The notes below the pieces were generated by a model, which saw only the letters and a program-made list of their open reading frames with translations, was not told the origin of the DNA and made no database searches. A DNA stretch of 55,616 nucleotides from Desulfobulbaceae bacterium (lineage in GTDB: Bacteria > Desulfobacterota > Desulfobulbia > Desulfobulbales > Desulfocapsaceae): NCBI GenBank assembly GCA_019163335.1, contig JAFLKM010000065.1:1-55616 (forward strand), in the 5' to 3' direction. Of the stretch, positions 44,481-54,979 are shown piece after piece; position 1 is the first letter of the stretch; each line of letters opens with the position of its first letter. The translations under genes were made by a program, and so were the position numbers.

Positions 44481-45248
44481 ATGAATATCGAGGAATTGGA
44501 AAAAGAAAAAAATGAAGGCATTGACAGCTTGCCTTTACAGGAACGGCGTAAATTCCTTAAAATGGGATTATCCGTTACTGGTGTTTTTCTGGGAGGGTCT
44601 GTCCTTTCATTGACGTCAATATCACATGCCAGTAATCAAAAAAATGCAGACATGGATATTCCAGCGGAAGGTCAATACCCCTACCCCAAACATTACGGCA
44701 TGATCATGCGGCAAAATCGCTGTGTCGGATGTGAATTATGCGTTGAGGCATGCAAACAGACAAATCATGTGCCAAATGATCATGGCGCTTGGAGAACTGC
44801 CATCCAAGAAAAAATTACGACTGAAAACGGCTCTGAAAAAAGAGAATTCAGACCGGTACTTTGCAACCAGTGCAATCGCCCACCCTGTGTCCGGGTCTGC
44901 CCTACAAAAGCAACCTACAAGGATCCCGAGACTGGGATCGTCGTCATGGATTACAAAAAATGTATTGGCTGCAAGACTTGCATGGCTGCCTGCCCCTATA
45001 ATGCCCGTTATTTTAATGAAGAAAAATACGCCATTGATAAATGTAATTTCTGTATAGATACCCGGCTTGCCGAAGGTAAAAAAGAGACCGCCTGCGCAGC
45101 AGCCTGTCCAGCCAGGGTCAGAATTTTTGGTGACCTGAAAGACAAATCCACGGAGATTTATCGTTTACTCCACACACCTGACTCAAAAATCTGGGTTTTA
45201 CGTCCCGATACAGGGGCCCTGCCCAATGTGTTTTATATAAATGCCTGA
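44481..45248 (+). CDS. Tat-exported ferredoxin subunit of the second redox set
   Basis: A 255-residue paralogue of the protein at 13466. The twin-arginine signal is QERRKFLKMGLSV and the cysteine groups are CVGCELCVEAC, CNQCNRPPCVRVCP, CIGCKTCMAACP, then CNFC and a CAAACP, for four [4Fe-4S] clusters. Unlike the first set, it comes first, before the cytochrome and NrfD genes. AAGGAGG lies just upstream of the ATG. A 122-base gap to the cytochrome holds no gene. Confidence 0.92.
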   Translation: MNIEELEKEKNEGIDSLPLQERRKFLKMGLSVTGVFLGGSVLSLTSISHASNQKNADMDIPAEGQYPYPKHYGMIMRQNRCVGCELCVEACKQTNHVPNDHGAWRTAIQEKITTENGSEKREFRPVLCNQCNRPPCVRVCPTKATYKDPETGIVVMDYKKCIGCKTCMAACPYNARYFNEEKYAIDKCNFCIDTRLAEGKKETACAAACPARVRIFGDLKDKSTEIYRLLHTPDSKIWVLRPDTGALPNVFYINA

Positions 45249-45370
45249 TGCAGGAAGTATCAAATATCAAAATTATTGGAGTGGAACAAGTCGGCTAAAG
45301 ATATGTACAAACCTACAGACGCCAGGCTTGGCTGTTCCCCGATTATTCGACGCTTTGCAGGAGAAGAAAA

Positions 45371-46138
45371 ATGATTCAACACAACATAAAATCAATTGGA
45401 GCCATGCTGCTAGCAGTATCTTTTTTGCTTGCCCCTCCCCTTGCCTCCAAGTCATTTGCCGCAGAAACTTCTGGCGCTGATGCCTCCACGATCAAAGGTA
45501 ATACTTATAAATTTCTTTACGATGAACAGACAAAGAAAAACTATGGCCCCAAGGCGGATATTGTCTGGTCCAAACCAACTGAAGTAACGTTCAGTCATAA
45601 AATACACACAATGGATGCAGGCCTCACTTGTACATCTTGCCACAAAGAAATTTTTAGCATGAAGGCAGGAGCAGTCTTAAATAGTGGAAAGATGACCATG
45701 GCAGCCATGGCGGAAGGTAAATATTGCGGTACTTGCCATGATGGAAGCACAGCATTTGCCACGAATACACAATGCGCCTCATGCCACACTAAGGTGAACG
45801 AATTGCTTCCCCCCGATCCGATCGTCTGGACAAAACCAGTCAAGGCAGTGCTTTTTTACCATAAGCCCCATACAGAAGATTACGGCCTGGCATGTGATGA
45901 CTGTCACGACAGTCTTTTTTCCATGGAGAAAGGCACGGCTGAAAAAGCCGACGATTTTACCATGAAGTCACTTTATGAGGGAAAATACTGTGGTAAATGT
46001 CATGACGGGTCCATGGCCTTTGCCTCCGATACCCGTTGCAACACCTGTCACATAGGGGTGAAGGGATATAATCGAATTTCTGGAAATAATAATTCTCACG
46101 ACACAAAAAACCAGAAAGATCCCCATGCTGGCAATTAA
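45371..46138 (+). CDS. Periplasmic hexaheme c7-type cytochrome of the second redox set
   Basis: A 255-residue exported cytochrome with a signal peptide (about 1-30) and six haem sites: CTSCH, CGTCH, CASCH, CDDCH, CGKCH, CNTCH. Two triheme repeats are evident, and the ending TCHIGVKGYN parallels VCHIGVKGYD in the cytochrome at 11321, so the two are true paralogues. GGAG precedes the ATG. Role: electron carrier or complex subunit with the adjacent NrfD and ferredoxin. Confidence 0.92.
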   Translation: MIQHNIKSIGAMLLAVSFLLAPPLASKSFAAETSGADASTIKGNTYKFLYDEQTKKNYGPKADIVWSKPTEVTFSHKIHTMDAGLTCTSCHKEIFSMKAGAVLNSGKMTMAAMAEGKYCGTCHDGSTAFATNTQCASCHTKVNELLPPDPIVWTKPVKAVLFYHKPHTEDYGLACDDCHDSLFSMEKGTAEKADDFTMKSLYEGKYCGKCHDGSMAFASDTRCNTCHIGVKGYNRISGNNNSHDTKNQKDPHAGN

Positions 46139-46221
46139 ACCTGAACACAAACATCTCAAGGGCAGAATAGCTTTTAATCCACTAGCCCTCGTTAAAAAAA
46201 AACTAATATCCGGAGTAAAAA

Positions 46222-47415
46222 ATGACAAACAACTCATTATCAGCCATTTTTGCCGAGACAGCAGACCCACGTCTGGCCACACCCGGCATGAACAGGGCCA
46301 CTATTTTCTTTCTGATCGTAACCATAGTGGGACTCAGTTGCGGTGTCCTTGCCTTTATTTTTGGCCATCATACCATCTATAATAACACCCGTGAAATGCC
46401 ATGGGGTATGCTTATTTCCACCTATGCCTTCTGGGCGATCACCTCCACTGGTCTCTGCATGTATGCCGCCATGAGCCATGTTTTTGGTGGTACAAGAATG
46501 GGAATGGTCAGCAACCGCATGGTTTGGATGTCTATCATTTGTATCATGGGTGCCTTTGCCACCATCGGCGTGGAGATAGCCAGCCCGCACCGAATGCTGC
46601 TCTACAATATCATCTCCCCTAACCCCCTGTCTAATATCTGGTGGATGGGTACACTGTACGGATTGGCTGTGGGTTGTATGATTATTGAATTCGCGGGAAT
46701 TGTAACTGGACTAGGAAAACTGGCGCTGGTCATGGGAGTTTTTGGCGCCCTGGCCGAGGTTTTAGCAAACAGTTGCCTGGGTGGCGTTTTTGCAACCCTT
46801 CCGGCCAGACCTTATTGGTACGGAGCACAATTACCCATCTACTTTCTCACCTCAGCTTTTCTTTGTGGAGCGGCAGCAGCAGTTCTTTTTAATTATCTTG
46901 CCTACAAAATTCGGGATGAAAAGATGTCTACCTCTGTCCATCTTGCGGTGAAAAGCGCCGGCAAGGCCATGACTCTGGTCCTCATTCTTTATACCGTTGC
47001 CACCTTTTGGCGTCTGGTCAGTTTTTATGTAGGTGGACCTGAACTGGGAAGAACGGCAGCAGATGCTCTTATCAGTGGCCCTCTCGCCATCAACTTCTGG
47101 GTTCTAGAAGTTTGCATTGGCCTTATCATCCCTATTATACTGATTATCTTGTCCCGTCTTGAAAATATGAGCATGCTCGCTTTTGCCGGTTTCCTTATTC
47201 TTGTTGGTCAGTTTGTGGCCCGTTATGACCTAGTTGTCGCAGGTCAAAATGTTCCCCAGAATTTAGGATGGGACAACCTTCCAACCCATTTTAGCTACGT
47301 CCCCTCCTTCTTTGAATTCGGGGTTATAGCCGGAAGTATTGGCGTCGTAGCTTTTGGTTTTTTAATGGGAGAACGAGTATTTGGTAAGACATTTACACAG
47401 AAAGAACATCATTGA
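46222..47415 (+). CDS. NrfD-family quinone-interacting subunit of the second redox set
   Basis: A 397-residue, about ten-helix membrane protein paralogous to the one at 12117. Matching stretches include PWGMLISTYAFWAITSTGLC, NIWWMGTLYGLAVGCM and ARYDLVVAGQNVP. It lacks the CPGC tail of the first copy. CGGAG precedes the ATG. A strong hairpin terminator follows. With the two preceding genes it should form a menaquinone/periplasm electron-transfer complex. Confidence 0.92.
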   Translation: MTNNSLSAIFAETADPRLATPGMNRATIFFLIVTIVGLSCGVLAFIFGHHTIYNNTREMPWGMLISTYAFWAITSTGLCMYAAMSHVFGGTRMGMVSNRMVWMSIICIMGAFATIGVEIASPHRMLLYNIISPNPLSNIWWMGTLYGLAVGCMIIEFAGIVTGLGKLALVMGVFGALAEVLANSCLGGVFATLPARPYWYGAQLPIYFLTSAFLCGAAAAVLFNYLAYKIRDEKMSTSVHLAVKSAGKAMTLVLILYTVATFWRLVSFYVGGPELGRTAADALISGPLAINFWVLEVCIGLIIPIILIILSRLENMSMLAFAGFLILVGQFVARYDLVVAGQNVPQNLGWDNLPTHFSYVPSFFEFGVIAGSIGVVAFGFLMGERVFGKTFTQKEHH

Positions 47416-47430
47416 CTTTTTCCTTCCATA

Positions 47431-47460
47431 AAAAAAGCCGCTCATAAGAGCGGCTTTTTT
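47431..47460. terminator. Bidirectional terminator between nrfD-like gene and murA
   Basis: Perfect 13-base stem AAAAAAGCCGCTC / GAGCGGCTTTTTT with a 4-base loop. It is 15 bases past the NrfD stop and serves the convergent murA as well. Confidence 0.93.
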
Positions 47461-47512
47461 ATGGAAAATTCAATTAACAGTTACATTTATGAGACGTTAC
47501 AACGAAGGAATT

Positions 47513-48781
47513 TCACTCCTTTTCTTTCCATACTATTGCACCCAAAGCCGTCAATTTTTCCACCATTCTTTCATACCCACGCTCAAGATGATAGATTCGA
47601 GAAATTTCGGTTCTTCCCTGCGCAGCAAGACCGGCTATAACTAATGATGAACTCGCCCGAAGATCAGTCGCCATAACCGGTGCACCATTAAAACCATTCC
47701 TTCCTATCCCTTTAATCACTGAAGTATGACCATCAATCGTGATATCTGCTCCCATCCGATGCAACTCAGCGACATGCATAAATCTGTTTTCAAAGATCGT
47801 CTCATGAACCATAGAAACGCCCTCACTTAAGGCCATTAAAGCCATAAACTGTGCCTGTAGGTCCGTCGGATAGCCTGGATATGGCATGGTGGTAATATCA
47901 ACACTTTTAATATGACCACCTCCTGTGGCATCAAGGGTGATGGCATTTTCCATTTCCGTAACCATCATCCCTGCTGCCCGCAACTTATCAAGTAGAGATG
48001 GTAGGTGTCGAGGATTGCAATGAGTCACCGTCGCTGCTCCGGCAGTAGCGGCAATCGCAATGAGATAAGTGCCGGTCTCAATTCGATCAGGAATAATCTC
48101 ATTCTCAGCAGCATGCAATCGTTCAACGCCATGAATCATCAGGCAGTCCGTTCCGCGCCCTTCAATATCCGCTCCCATGCTGATTAACATATCAACAAGA
48201 TTGCCAATTTCTGGTTCACGGGCTGCATTCTTGATTATGGTTGTGCCTTGTGCCAAGGTCGCGGCCATCAGCAAATTTTCAGTCCCGGTGACAGAGGGAA
48301 CATCAAAACATATGCTGCACCCTTGCATACGGCCATCAATTTCCGCATCAACATATCCCTGTTCCAGCCGACAGGTTACCCCGAACTGTTCAAATCCCTT
48401 AATGTGAAAATTGATGGGCCTGGCCCCAATGGCACAACCACCGGGCAAGGAGACCTTCGCCTTTCCCAACCGGGCCAGAAGCGGCCCCAACACCAGAACC
48501 GATGCCCGCATTGTTTTAACCAATTCATACGAGGCCTCAGAATAGGTTACATTGGTCGAATCAATTCTCAGGGTTGCTCCCTGTCTCTCCCAGGTAATCC
48601 CTAAAGATTCAAGAAGTCGAAGGATCGTCCTTGTATCTCGCAGATCAGGTACATTGGTAAGGGTGTGTATCCCCCCAGTCAACAAGGTTGCAGCAATAAG
48701 CGGCAATGCCGCATTTTTAGCGCCACTGATCTGCACATTTCCAAACAGAGGTTTTCGGCCTTCAATAATAAGTTTTTCCAT
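47513..48781 (-). CDS. murA: UDP-N-acetylglucosamine 1-carboxyvinyltransferase
   Basis: A 422-residue enzyme for the first committed step of peptidoglycan synthesis, adding enolpyruvate from PEP to UDP-GlcNAc. Features are [20 protein letters not shown] and the active loop [12 protein letters not shown], with catalytic Cys116, the residue that fosfomycin alkylates (an Asp there would give resistance). It is last in the rho to murA run, 21 bases after prmC. Confidence 0.97.
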   Translation of the reverse strand: MEKLIIEGRKPLFGNVQISGAKNAALPLIAATLLTGGIHTLTNVPDLRDTRTILRLLESLGITWERQGATLRIDSTNVTYSEASYELVKTMRASVLVLGPLLARLGKAKVSLPGGCAIGARPINFHIKGFEQFGVTCRLEQGYVDAEIDGRMQGCSICFDVPSVTGTENLLMAATLAQGTTIIKNAAREPEIGNLVDMLISMGADIEGRGTDCLMIHGVERLHAAENEIIPDRIETGTYLIAIAATAGAATVTHCNPRHLPSLLDKLRAAGMMVTEMENAITLDATGGGHIKSVDITTMPYPGYPTDLQAQFMALMALSEGVSMVHETIFENRFMHVAELHRMGADITIDGHTSVIKGIGRNGFNGAPVMATDLRASSSLVIAGLAAQGRTEISRIYHLERGYERMVEKLTALGAIVWKEKE

Positions 48782-48802
48782 CTACCTGCTCTTATAATAA
48801 TA

Positions 48803-49672
48803 TTATCCCATCATTCTGGCATGCAAAACACGGTCTCGACCTGTGTAATCAGTCAACACTTCGACCCGATCAAAAACTGTCAATCCACTCTTTCCGGCAA
48901 ACAACTCGTAAACCGCCTGGCCTTGGTCTGCCCCGATCTCCATGAAAAATTCTCCACCAGGCCTTAATAATCGAGGCAACATTTCTCGTATTCGACAAAT
49001 AACATCAAGACCATCATTGCCACCATCAAGGGCCAGCCAAGGCTCAAAATCTCTCACTTCAGATTTCACGCCAGTAAGTAACTCGTGATTACTCACATAG
49101 GGCGGATTGGAAACGACCAGTGAGAAAATCGGGCGTGGGACAAAGGCGTTAAATAAATCGGCATGGAGCAGAACAAGGCGATCAGCAACCTGATGCATAA
49201 GGGCATTCTTTCGAGCCACCCGTAAAGCGGCAGCAGAAAGATCAACTGCAATCACAGTCTTGTCCGTCTCCAAAGCCAAGACTATGCCAATAACCCCGCT
49301 ACCACAACAAAGATCAAGGGCCAGTCCGGATTGCGCTGGTTGATCTTTGAGAACACTAAGGACTGTTTCCAGAACAAATTCAGTTTCAGGCCTAGGTATA
49401 AGGACATCGGATGTAACAAGAAAAGGAAGGGACCAAAATTCCTTTTCCCCCATGATGTAGGCGATGGGCTCATGGGCAACTCTTCGGCTCAACAGGGTCA
49501 AAAACTCACGCTCCCGATTGGCATCAACTTCCATGGTAGCTGCGAGAAACAGGCCGGATCTGTTTTTTTCAAGACAGAATCCCAGAAGCAGGTCAACCTC
49601 CAGAGCTGCCTGGTCCACACCAGCTAATTCAAGCTGCTGCCTCCCGAGATGAACAAGATCAATAACACGCAT
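48803..49672 (-). CDS. prmC: Release-factor glutamine methyltransferase
   Basis: A SAM-dependent enzyme of about 289 residues that methylates the GGQ glutamine of RF1 and RF2. The SAM site is LDLCCGSGVIGIVLA and the catalytic NPPY motif is VVSNPPYVSNHELL. I chose the ATG at 49672 (MRVIDLVHLGRQQL), which gives the usual N-terminus; the frame runs upstream to a TTG at 49732, and neither start has a good ribosome-binding site. It follows prfA, its substrate gene, as in many bacteria. Confidence 0.93.
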   Translation of the reverse strand: MRVIDLVHLGRQQLELAGVDQAALEVDLLLGFCLEKNRSGLFLAATMEVDANREREFLTLLSRRVAHEPIAYIMGEKEFWSLPFLVTSDVLIPRPETEFVLETVLSVLKDQPAQSGLALDLCCGSGVIGIVLALETDKTVIAVDLSAAALRVARKNALMHQVADRLVLLHADLFNAFVPRPIFSLVVSNPPYVSNHELLTGVKSEVRDFEPWLALDGGNDGLDVICRIREMLPRLLRPGGEFFMEIGADQGQAVYELFAGKSGLTVFDRVEVLTDYTGRDRVLHARMMG

Positions 49673-49751
49673 GGAAATAGATAAATTCAGGGATAAGGTA
49701 TAACCAACAGGAGAAACAACAACTGCCATCAATGGAGAAAAGTTCGATGAT

Positions 49752-50819
49752 CTATTCTATTTCTTTTAACTTTTCGGCCTGATCATGGCTAATCAAGGGA
49801 TCAATCACCTCGTCCAACTTACCATCCATGATCGAATCAAGGCGATAAATGGTAAGATTGATCCGATGGTCAGTGAGTCGCCCCTGAGGAAAATTATATG
49901 TTCGGATTCGCTCACTGCGATCACCACTGCCGACCTGCGTTTTTCGATCAAGCGAAATCTTGTCGTGGTGTTCCTGCTGAACTTGATCGAATAATCTAGC
50001 CCGCAAAACCGTCAAAGCTTTGGCCTTATTTTTATGTTGAGATTTCTCATCCTGACAGATAACCACAAGTCCTGTTGGTAAATGGGTAACCCGAACGGCT
50101 GAATCAGTAGTATTAACACTCTGTCCACCAGGACCTGAGGAACGGAAGACATCAAACTTCAGCTCATTCATCTTGATATCTACCTCAACCTCATCTGCCT
50201 CAGGCAAGATAGCAACAGTTACCGCTGAGGTGTGAATACGCCCCTGAGTCTCCGTCTCAGGAACACGCTGAACCCGATGCGTACCACTCTCATATTTCAT
50301 TCGAGAGTAAACCTGTTCCCCACTGATCAATGCGATGATTTCTTTAAAACCTCCAGTTCCAAGAGGACTAGAGGCCATCACCTCAATCTTCCAGCCCTGC
50401 GACTCAGCATAACGGGAGTACATTCGATAAAGGTCACCGACAAACAGTGCGGCCTCATCGCCGCCAGTCCCTGCGCGAATTTCCAGGAAGGTGTTTCTAT
50501 CATCATTAGGATCTTTAGGCAGCAACAAGAGACGAATGGCATCCTGTAAATCCCTTTCATTATTCTTCAGCTCTTCGATTTCTGCCCTGGCAAGCTCTTG
50601 AATTTCCAAATCTTCATCTAGCTGAAGAAGTTGCCTATTCTCCTCGATGTCCAGTTCGACCTGCTGATATTGATTATAAAGGGCATGAAGTTTAGACAGA
50701 TGGGCATGTTCTCTGGCCACTTTCTGATAGGCTTTCTGATCACTCATAAGTGAAGGATCAGAAAGCCGACCTTCAAGATGTGCGATCTTTTCTTTAAGAT
50801 CGTCAAACTTATCAAACAT
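49752..50819 (-). CDS. prfA: Peptide chain release factor 1
   Basis: A 355-residue RF1 that reads UAA and UAG. The GGQ motif is in [17 protein letters not shown], the target of PrmC; the domain 3 ending ([20 protein letters not shown]) is typical. Length suits RF1 (about 355-360). A terminator lies just upstream, so prfA probably has its own promoter within a short space. Confidence 0.96.
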   Translation of the reverse strand: MFDKFDDLKEKIAHLEGRLSDPSLMSDQKAYQKVAREHAHLSKLHALYNQYQQVELDIEENRQLLQLDEDLEIQELARAEIEELKNNERDLQDAIRLLLLPKDPNDDRNTFLEIRAGTGGDEAALFVGDLYRMYSRYAESQGWKIEVMASSPLGTGGFKEIIALISGEQVYSRMKYESGTHRVQRVPETETQGRIHTSAVTVAILPEADEVEVDIKMNELKFDVFRSSGPGGQSVNTTDSAVRVTHLPTGLVVICQDEKSQHKNKAKALTVLRARLFDQVQQEHHDKISLDRKTQVGSGDRSERIRTYNFPQGRLTDHRINLTIYRLDSIMDGKLDEVIDPLISHDQAEKLKEIE

Positions 50820-50851
50820 GGAATTTAAAAGACAGGATATATAAAGCGTTT

Positions 50852-50894
50852 AAAAAATAAAAAGTCCACAGCAATATCAACCGTTGCTGTGGAC
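50852..50894 (-). terminator. Rho-independent terminator between rpmE and prfA
   Basis: On the minus strand, GTCCACAGCAA and TTGCTGTGGAC form a perfect 11-base stem with a 9-base loop, followed by a T-rich run. It ends the rpmE message and divides the rho-murA gene run. Confidence 0.9.
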
Positions 50895-51029
50895 CTGAGA
50901 GAGAACTCAAAAAATAGGGTCACAATGTGTCAAAACCAACCTATCATCAAGACAAGCTAAAGGGGGAAATCCTGGAAATGAGAATCACACAACATACCTA
51001 TTGAATTGCGGATCCAGCGCTCCCAAAAA

Positions 51030-51248
51030 TTATGCTTTTTTGTTTTCGAAGTGTTTAGCATAGCGCTTATTAAATTTATCGATACGTCCAGCTGTATCAA
51101 GCACCTTTTGCTTGCCTGTGAAAAATGGGTGGCAAGCGGAACAAATTTCAACCTTTAACTCTTTGAACACCGAACCAATTTCCATTTCATTTCCACAAGC
51201 ACAAACTGCCGTGATTGTATAATATTCAGGATGAATATCTTTCTTCAT
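51030..51248 (-). CDS. rpmE: 50S ribosomal protein L31, zinc-binding form
   Basis: A 72-residue L31 of the C+ type, with four zinc-ligand cysteines (Cys16, Cys18, Cys36, Cys39 in VCACGN and [11 protein letters not shown]). The opening [16 protein letters not shown] is characteristic. A zinc-free paralogue, if any, is elsewhere. It lies between rho and prfA, the conserved order. Confidence 0.97.
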   Translation of the reverse strand: MKKDIHPEYYTITAVCACGNEMEIGSVFKELKVEICSACHPFFTGKQKVLDTAGRIDKFNKRYAKHFENKKA

Positions 51249-51425
51249 GATTTTTATTTCTCCAAAAGAGACCTGAAAAAATTCAGGTTATATTTAATGA
51301 TACCTTCAACTACTTCACAAAGTAAAAAATAGTTTTCCAAACAACCATTGTTGCACAATAAAATACAGCAAAATTAATATAATAAATAAGAAAAAAACTT
51401 CAACATAAAAACTTAATAGTGAGCA

Positions 51426-52679
51426 TCAACTATTCATAGATTCGAAAAATTCTTTATTTGTCTTATGATGTTTCATTCTATCTAAAAGAAATTCTACGCC
51501 ATCGGCAGGATTCATGGAGCTTAATAATTTTCGCAGAATCCACACCCGATTGAGGGTATCCGCATCCATCAGCAGGTCCTCTTTCCGAGTTCCAGAACGT
51601 TTAACGTCAATGGCCGGGAAGATTCTCTTTTCAGACATCTTCCGGTCAAGAACTAGCTCCATGTTTCCCGTCCCTTTAAATTCCTCAAAAATAACTTCAT
51701 CCATCCGGCTTCCGGTCTCAACCAGTGCCGATGCTATAATAGTGAGACTTCCCCCCTCCTCAATATTTCGTGCAGCTCCAAAAAAACGCTTGGGTTTTTG
51801 CAGCGCATTAGCCTCCACACCGCCGGAGAGAATTTTTCCACTGGAGGGTGTTACAGTATTATAGGCTCTTGCCAATCTGGTGATACTATCCAGAAGAATG
51901 ACCACATCTTTTTTGTGCTCAACTAAACGTATTGCCTTTTCCAGCACCATCTCTGCCACCTGAATATGACGCTGGGGAGGTTCATCAAAGGTGGAACTGA
52001 CCACTTCGGCTGCCTGCACCGATCGAGCCATCTCCGTGACCTCCTCTGGACGTTCATCAATAAGAAGAACAATCAGATAGACATCGGGATGATTTTTAAC
52101 AATGGAGTTAGCCATCTTCTGCATCAATACAGTCTTTCCAGTACGGGGCGGTGCAACGATAAGTCCTCTTTGCCCCTTGCCAATGGGAGCCATCATGTCA
52201 ATAAGACGCATTGAATAATTATCCGGCTGCCATTCAAGATTTAATTTTTCATCAGGGTGCAACGGGGTCAAATTGGCAAACAATGTCTTGGTTTTAGCGG
52301 CCTCAGGGGGATCGAAATTGACTGTTTCGACCTTCAGTAGGGCAAAATAGCGTTCCCCCTCTTTAGGTGCACGAACCAAACCATCAATAGTATCACCGGT
52401 TCGTAAATTCAACCGACGGATCTGAGAGGGAGAGACGTAGATGTCATCTGGGCCGGGAAGATAATTATAGTCAGGCGCTCTAAGGAAGCCGAATCCATCT
52501 GGCAAAATCTCCAACACCCCGCTGCCACGCAGCTTTCCATCTTCATCGGCCTGGGCTTGCAGAATAGCAAAAATCAGTTCTTGTTTTCGTAATGAACTTA
52601 CATCCTCAATCTTTAATGTTCGACCAAGCTTGACTAACTCATCAATTTTTTTCAGCTTTAATTCCGCCAGATTCATCAA
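51426..52679 (-). CDS. rho: Transcription termination factor Rho
   Basis: A 417-residue hexameric RNA helicase. The N-terminal Rho domain and RNA-binding fold have [20 protein letters not shown] and [16 protein letters not shown]. Walker A is [12 protein letters not shown], the Q-loop region [15 protein letters not shown] is present, and the C-terminus is [18 protein letters not shown]. Length fits (about 415-420). The first codon is probably TTG at 52679, seven bases after AGGAG, with an ATG immediately following. Confidence 0.97.
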   Translation of the reverse strand: MMNLAELKLKKIDELVKLGRTLKIEDVSSLRKQELIFAILQAQADEDGKLRGSGVLEILPDGFGFLRAPDYNYLPGPDDIYVSPSQIRRLNLRTGDTIDGLVRAPKEGERYFALLKVETVNFDPPEAAKTKTLFANLTPLHPDEKLNLEWQPDNYSMRLIDMMAPIGKGQRGLIVAPPRTGKTVLMQKMANSIVKNHPDVYLIVLLIDERPEEVTEMARSVQAAEVVSSTFDEPPQRHIQVAEMVLEKAIRLVEHKKDVVILLDSITRLARAYNTVTPSSGKILSGGVEANALQKPKRFFGAARNIEEGGSLTIIASALVETGSRMDEVIFEEFKGTGNMELVLDRKMSEKRIFPAIDVKRSGTRKEDLLMDADTLNRVWILRKLLSSMNPADGVEFLLDRMKHHKTNKEFFESMNS

Positions 52680-53316
52680 TCATTTTCTCCTATTATGGCC
52701 ATTGGCAGGACGCTATTACAAAAAAAACTCATCAATATTACTCCGATAAAATGCTCAGGGGGTCAAACAGATAACTCACAAGAAAACAAATCATATAAAA
52801 ACACTGTGGATAAAAAAAGCAGCGTGCAATCTTTTGAAAATCTAGAATACTCAATTGGGACTTAATCAAAAGAGAGTAACTACTAGCGAGATAGATCAAT
52901 CGTCGGAAAATCGGAGTTACCACAAGAGATAATATTCAGACGTAACAGGAAGTTTATTTTTTTTAATCTAAAGGAAGTGAAAGATACAAGATGTTTAGCA
53001 AAATAAACATGTTTAGAAAGTTGCAACCCTCTGCTTACAGAAACCAGTCACTTTGATATAACTTGCAAGCATATATAACGGCGCACAGTATTTAAAGAAG
53101 ACAGATTAAAGGAAGGATTATATCTCTAAGGAATTTAAAAATAAACATATACGAACTTCAAAAAATCATGTCAACCTTTTTCGCAGTACAAAAGCTCTTC
53201 TCATCGCTAAAAACAACTATTCCGTCCTAAAAAATTGAATCCATTATGGCAAAACATAGAAGACTTAAAGCCACATAGAATAAAATAAAAATCTAATATT
53301 ATTTTAATACCACAGG
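52680..53316. other. AT-rich intergenic region upstream of rho
   Basis: About 640 bases between coaE and rho on the same strand. It should contain the rho promoter and possibly its autoregulatory leader, but I cannot point to a box or a stable hairpin. A 61-codon minus-strand frame (52738-52923) has no support. Confidence 0.4.
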
Positions 53317-53907
53317 TTACATAGTAAAAGAACGAGCCAAGTGATGCACTTGGAGAATAGTCAAAGCCAAAGGGCCAGAATTTTCAATCACACAATCAGC
53401 CATTAAGGCCTTTTCTTCCATGGACATCTGAGTGTTGATGGCTGCCTTGCCGTCTTCCTGGGTTACCTGATCACGAGTGACAATACGTTTAAGACAAGGC
53501 TCCTGCCCTGCATAGACGGCCACAACCACATCAAAATCATCCTGCCAGCCAACCTCAAAAAGAAGGGGTACCTCTACGACCATACCTACCCGTTGTTTAT
53601 TCTTTTCCATGGAAAGTCGTAATATTTCCTTACGGACAAGGGGATGCAACAGTTGTTCGACATTATATCGTACTTCCGAATCAGCAAATAGGGCCTTCCG
53701 CAGGGCTGCACGATCTATGTGGCCTGTAGAATTAATGAAACGATTCCCCCATTTATCTTTGACACCCTGCCAACCTGGCATGTTCGGCTGCATCAATTGA
53801 AGACACAGGGTGTCGGCATCAAACACTTCAACACCCAATAATTTCCCGAGAAGGCCTGACACAAAACTCTTACCAGCGCCCATACCGCCTGTTACAGCGA
53901 CTATCAC
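53317..53907 (-). CDS. coaE: Dephospho-CoA kinase
   Basis: A 196-residue kinase for the last step of coenzyme A synthesis. Walker A is TGGMGAGKSFVSG, followed by the family's VFDADTLCLQLM and LLHPLVRKEI, with VVEVPLLFEVGW in the core. The start is GTG at 53907, overlapping the end of the pseudouridine synthase gene (GTGA), so the two are translationally coupled. Confidence 0.95.
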   Translation of the reverse strand: MIVAVTGGMGAGKSFVSGLLGKLLGVEVFDADTLCLQLMQPNMPGWQGVKDKWGNRFINSTGHIDRAALRKALFADSEVRYNVEQLLHPLVRKEILRLSMEKNKQRVGMVVEVPLLFEVGWQDDFDVVVAVYAGQEPCLKRIVTRDQVTQEDGKAAINTQMSMEEKALMADCVIENSGPLALTILQVHHLARSFTM

Positions 53908-54893
53908 AATTGACCCAGCCTACGTTGAACAGCCGAAGCACCAAACTGATCGACAATGGATGAAAAGTCGGCCCATAACGGTGCAGAAAACAAAAGGGAT
54001 TCGCCGGTTACAGGGTGCGTAAAGCCAAGCTGTGAAGAGTGCAGCATTTGCCTCGGAAACATTCTATTTTGTGGACCAATGTAATAGAGTTGATCACCCG
54101 CCACGGGATGCCCCAGAGAAGCCATGTGCACACGAATCTGATGCGTTCGCCCGGTCTCAATTTGCAGTTGAACCAGACTGAATCCGGCAGAGAACTCTTG
54201 CAGCACCTGCCAGGTAGTCGCCGCATATCGACCATCTTCCCGGATTGTCATCTTCTGACGATGTACTGAGTGCCTTCCGATAGGCGCAACAATTCTTCCG
54301 GTTTTACGCTCAAAATATCCTTTGAGCAGGGCCAAATAATTTTTCTTTACTATCCTGTTCTTAAAGGCATCAACAAGACTACGGTGCGTTCTCTCTTCTT
54401 TGGCTACAACCATCAGTCCAGAGGTATCCTTATCGAGACGATGAACAATCCCTGGCCTGAGTAAATCGTCGCCAACATTGACGATGGATTGACAATGATA
54501 CAGCAAGCCATTAACTAGGGTTCCAGCATGGTTGCCACTGCCAGGATGAACAACTAGACCAGGTGGCTTTGAGAGGACCAGCAAATGCGAGTCCTCAAAA
54601 AGAATGTTTAAAGGAATATCTTCAGGCAACACTGTCATTACTGGTGGTGCTGGTAAAAAACCAGCGACAGATTCATCAGCCTTTAAACAATAGCTACATT
54701 TTTTATAACCATCATTCACCAGAATTGTACCGCGACGAACTGCATCGGATAACACAGAACGTGAGGCGTCAGGAATCAATCGCACCAGAAATTGATCTAG
54801 ACGACACCCAGCCTGCTCCGCATTTACAAAAAAATGAAAATGATTTTTAGAACAAGAAGTAGCTAATGGGAGTTGAGACTTACCATGAGTCAT
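53904..54893 (-). CDS. rluD: RluD-type pseudouridine synthase
   Basis: A protein of about 329 residues of the RluA/RluD family that makes pseudouridine in 23S rRNA. An N-terminal S4-like domain (CRLDQFLVRLIPDASRSVLS) precedes the catalytic core with HRLDKDTSGLMVVAK, whose Asp is the nucleophile, and RTHQIRVHMASLGHPVAGD. The ATG at 54893 fits the AGGA site; the one at 54902 is too close to it. RluD rather than RluC is inferred from the S4 domain and genomic position. Confidence 0.9.
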   Translation of the reverse strand: MTHGKSQLPLATSCSKNHFHFFVNAEQAGCRLDQFLVRLIPDASRSVLSDAVRRGTILVNDGYKKCSYCLKADESVAGFLPAPPVMTVLPEDIPLNILFEDSHLLVLSKPPGLVVHPGSGNHAGTLVNGLLYHCQSIVNVGDDLLRPGIVHRLDKDTSGLMVVAKEERTHRSLVDAFKNRIVKKNYLALLKGYFERKTGRIVAPIGRHSVHRQKMTIREDGRYAATTWQVLQEFSAGFSLVQLQIETGRTHQIRVHMASLGHPVAGDQLYYIGPQNRMFPRQMLHSSQLGFTHPVTGESLLFSAPLWADFSSIVDQFGASAVQRRLGQL

Positions 54894-54979
54894 GAAAAAC
54901 ATCCTGCAAGATCAGCCTTTATGGCAGGAAAAGTACAAACAGAAGGGGCAGCACACTGCTGATAAAGCATAACAACATA

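Noticed and set aside
47513-48781. Fosfomycin-resistant MurA
   Set aside because: The catalytic Cys116 is present, so no intrinsic resistance substitution is seen.
52738-52923. Minus-strand 61-codon frame upstream of rho
   Set aside because: Biased hydrophobic composition from AT-rich DNA, no ribosome-binding site.
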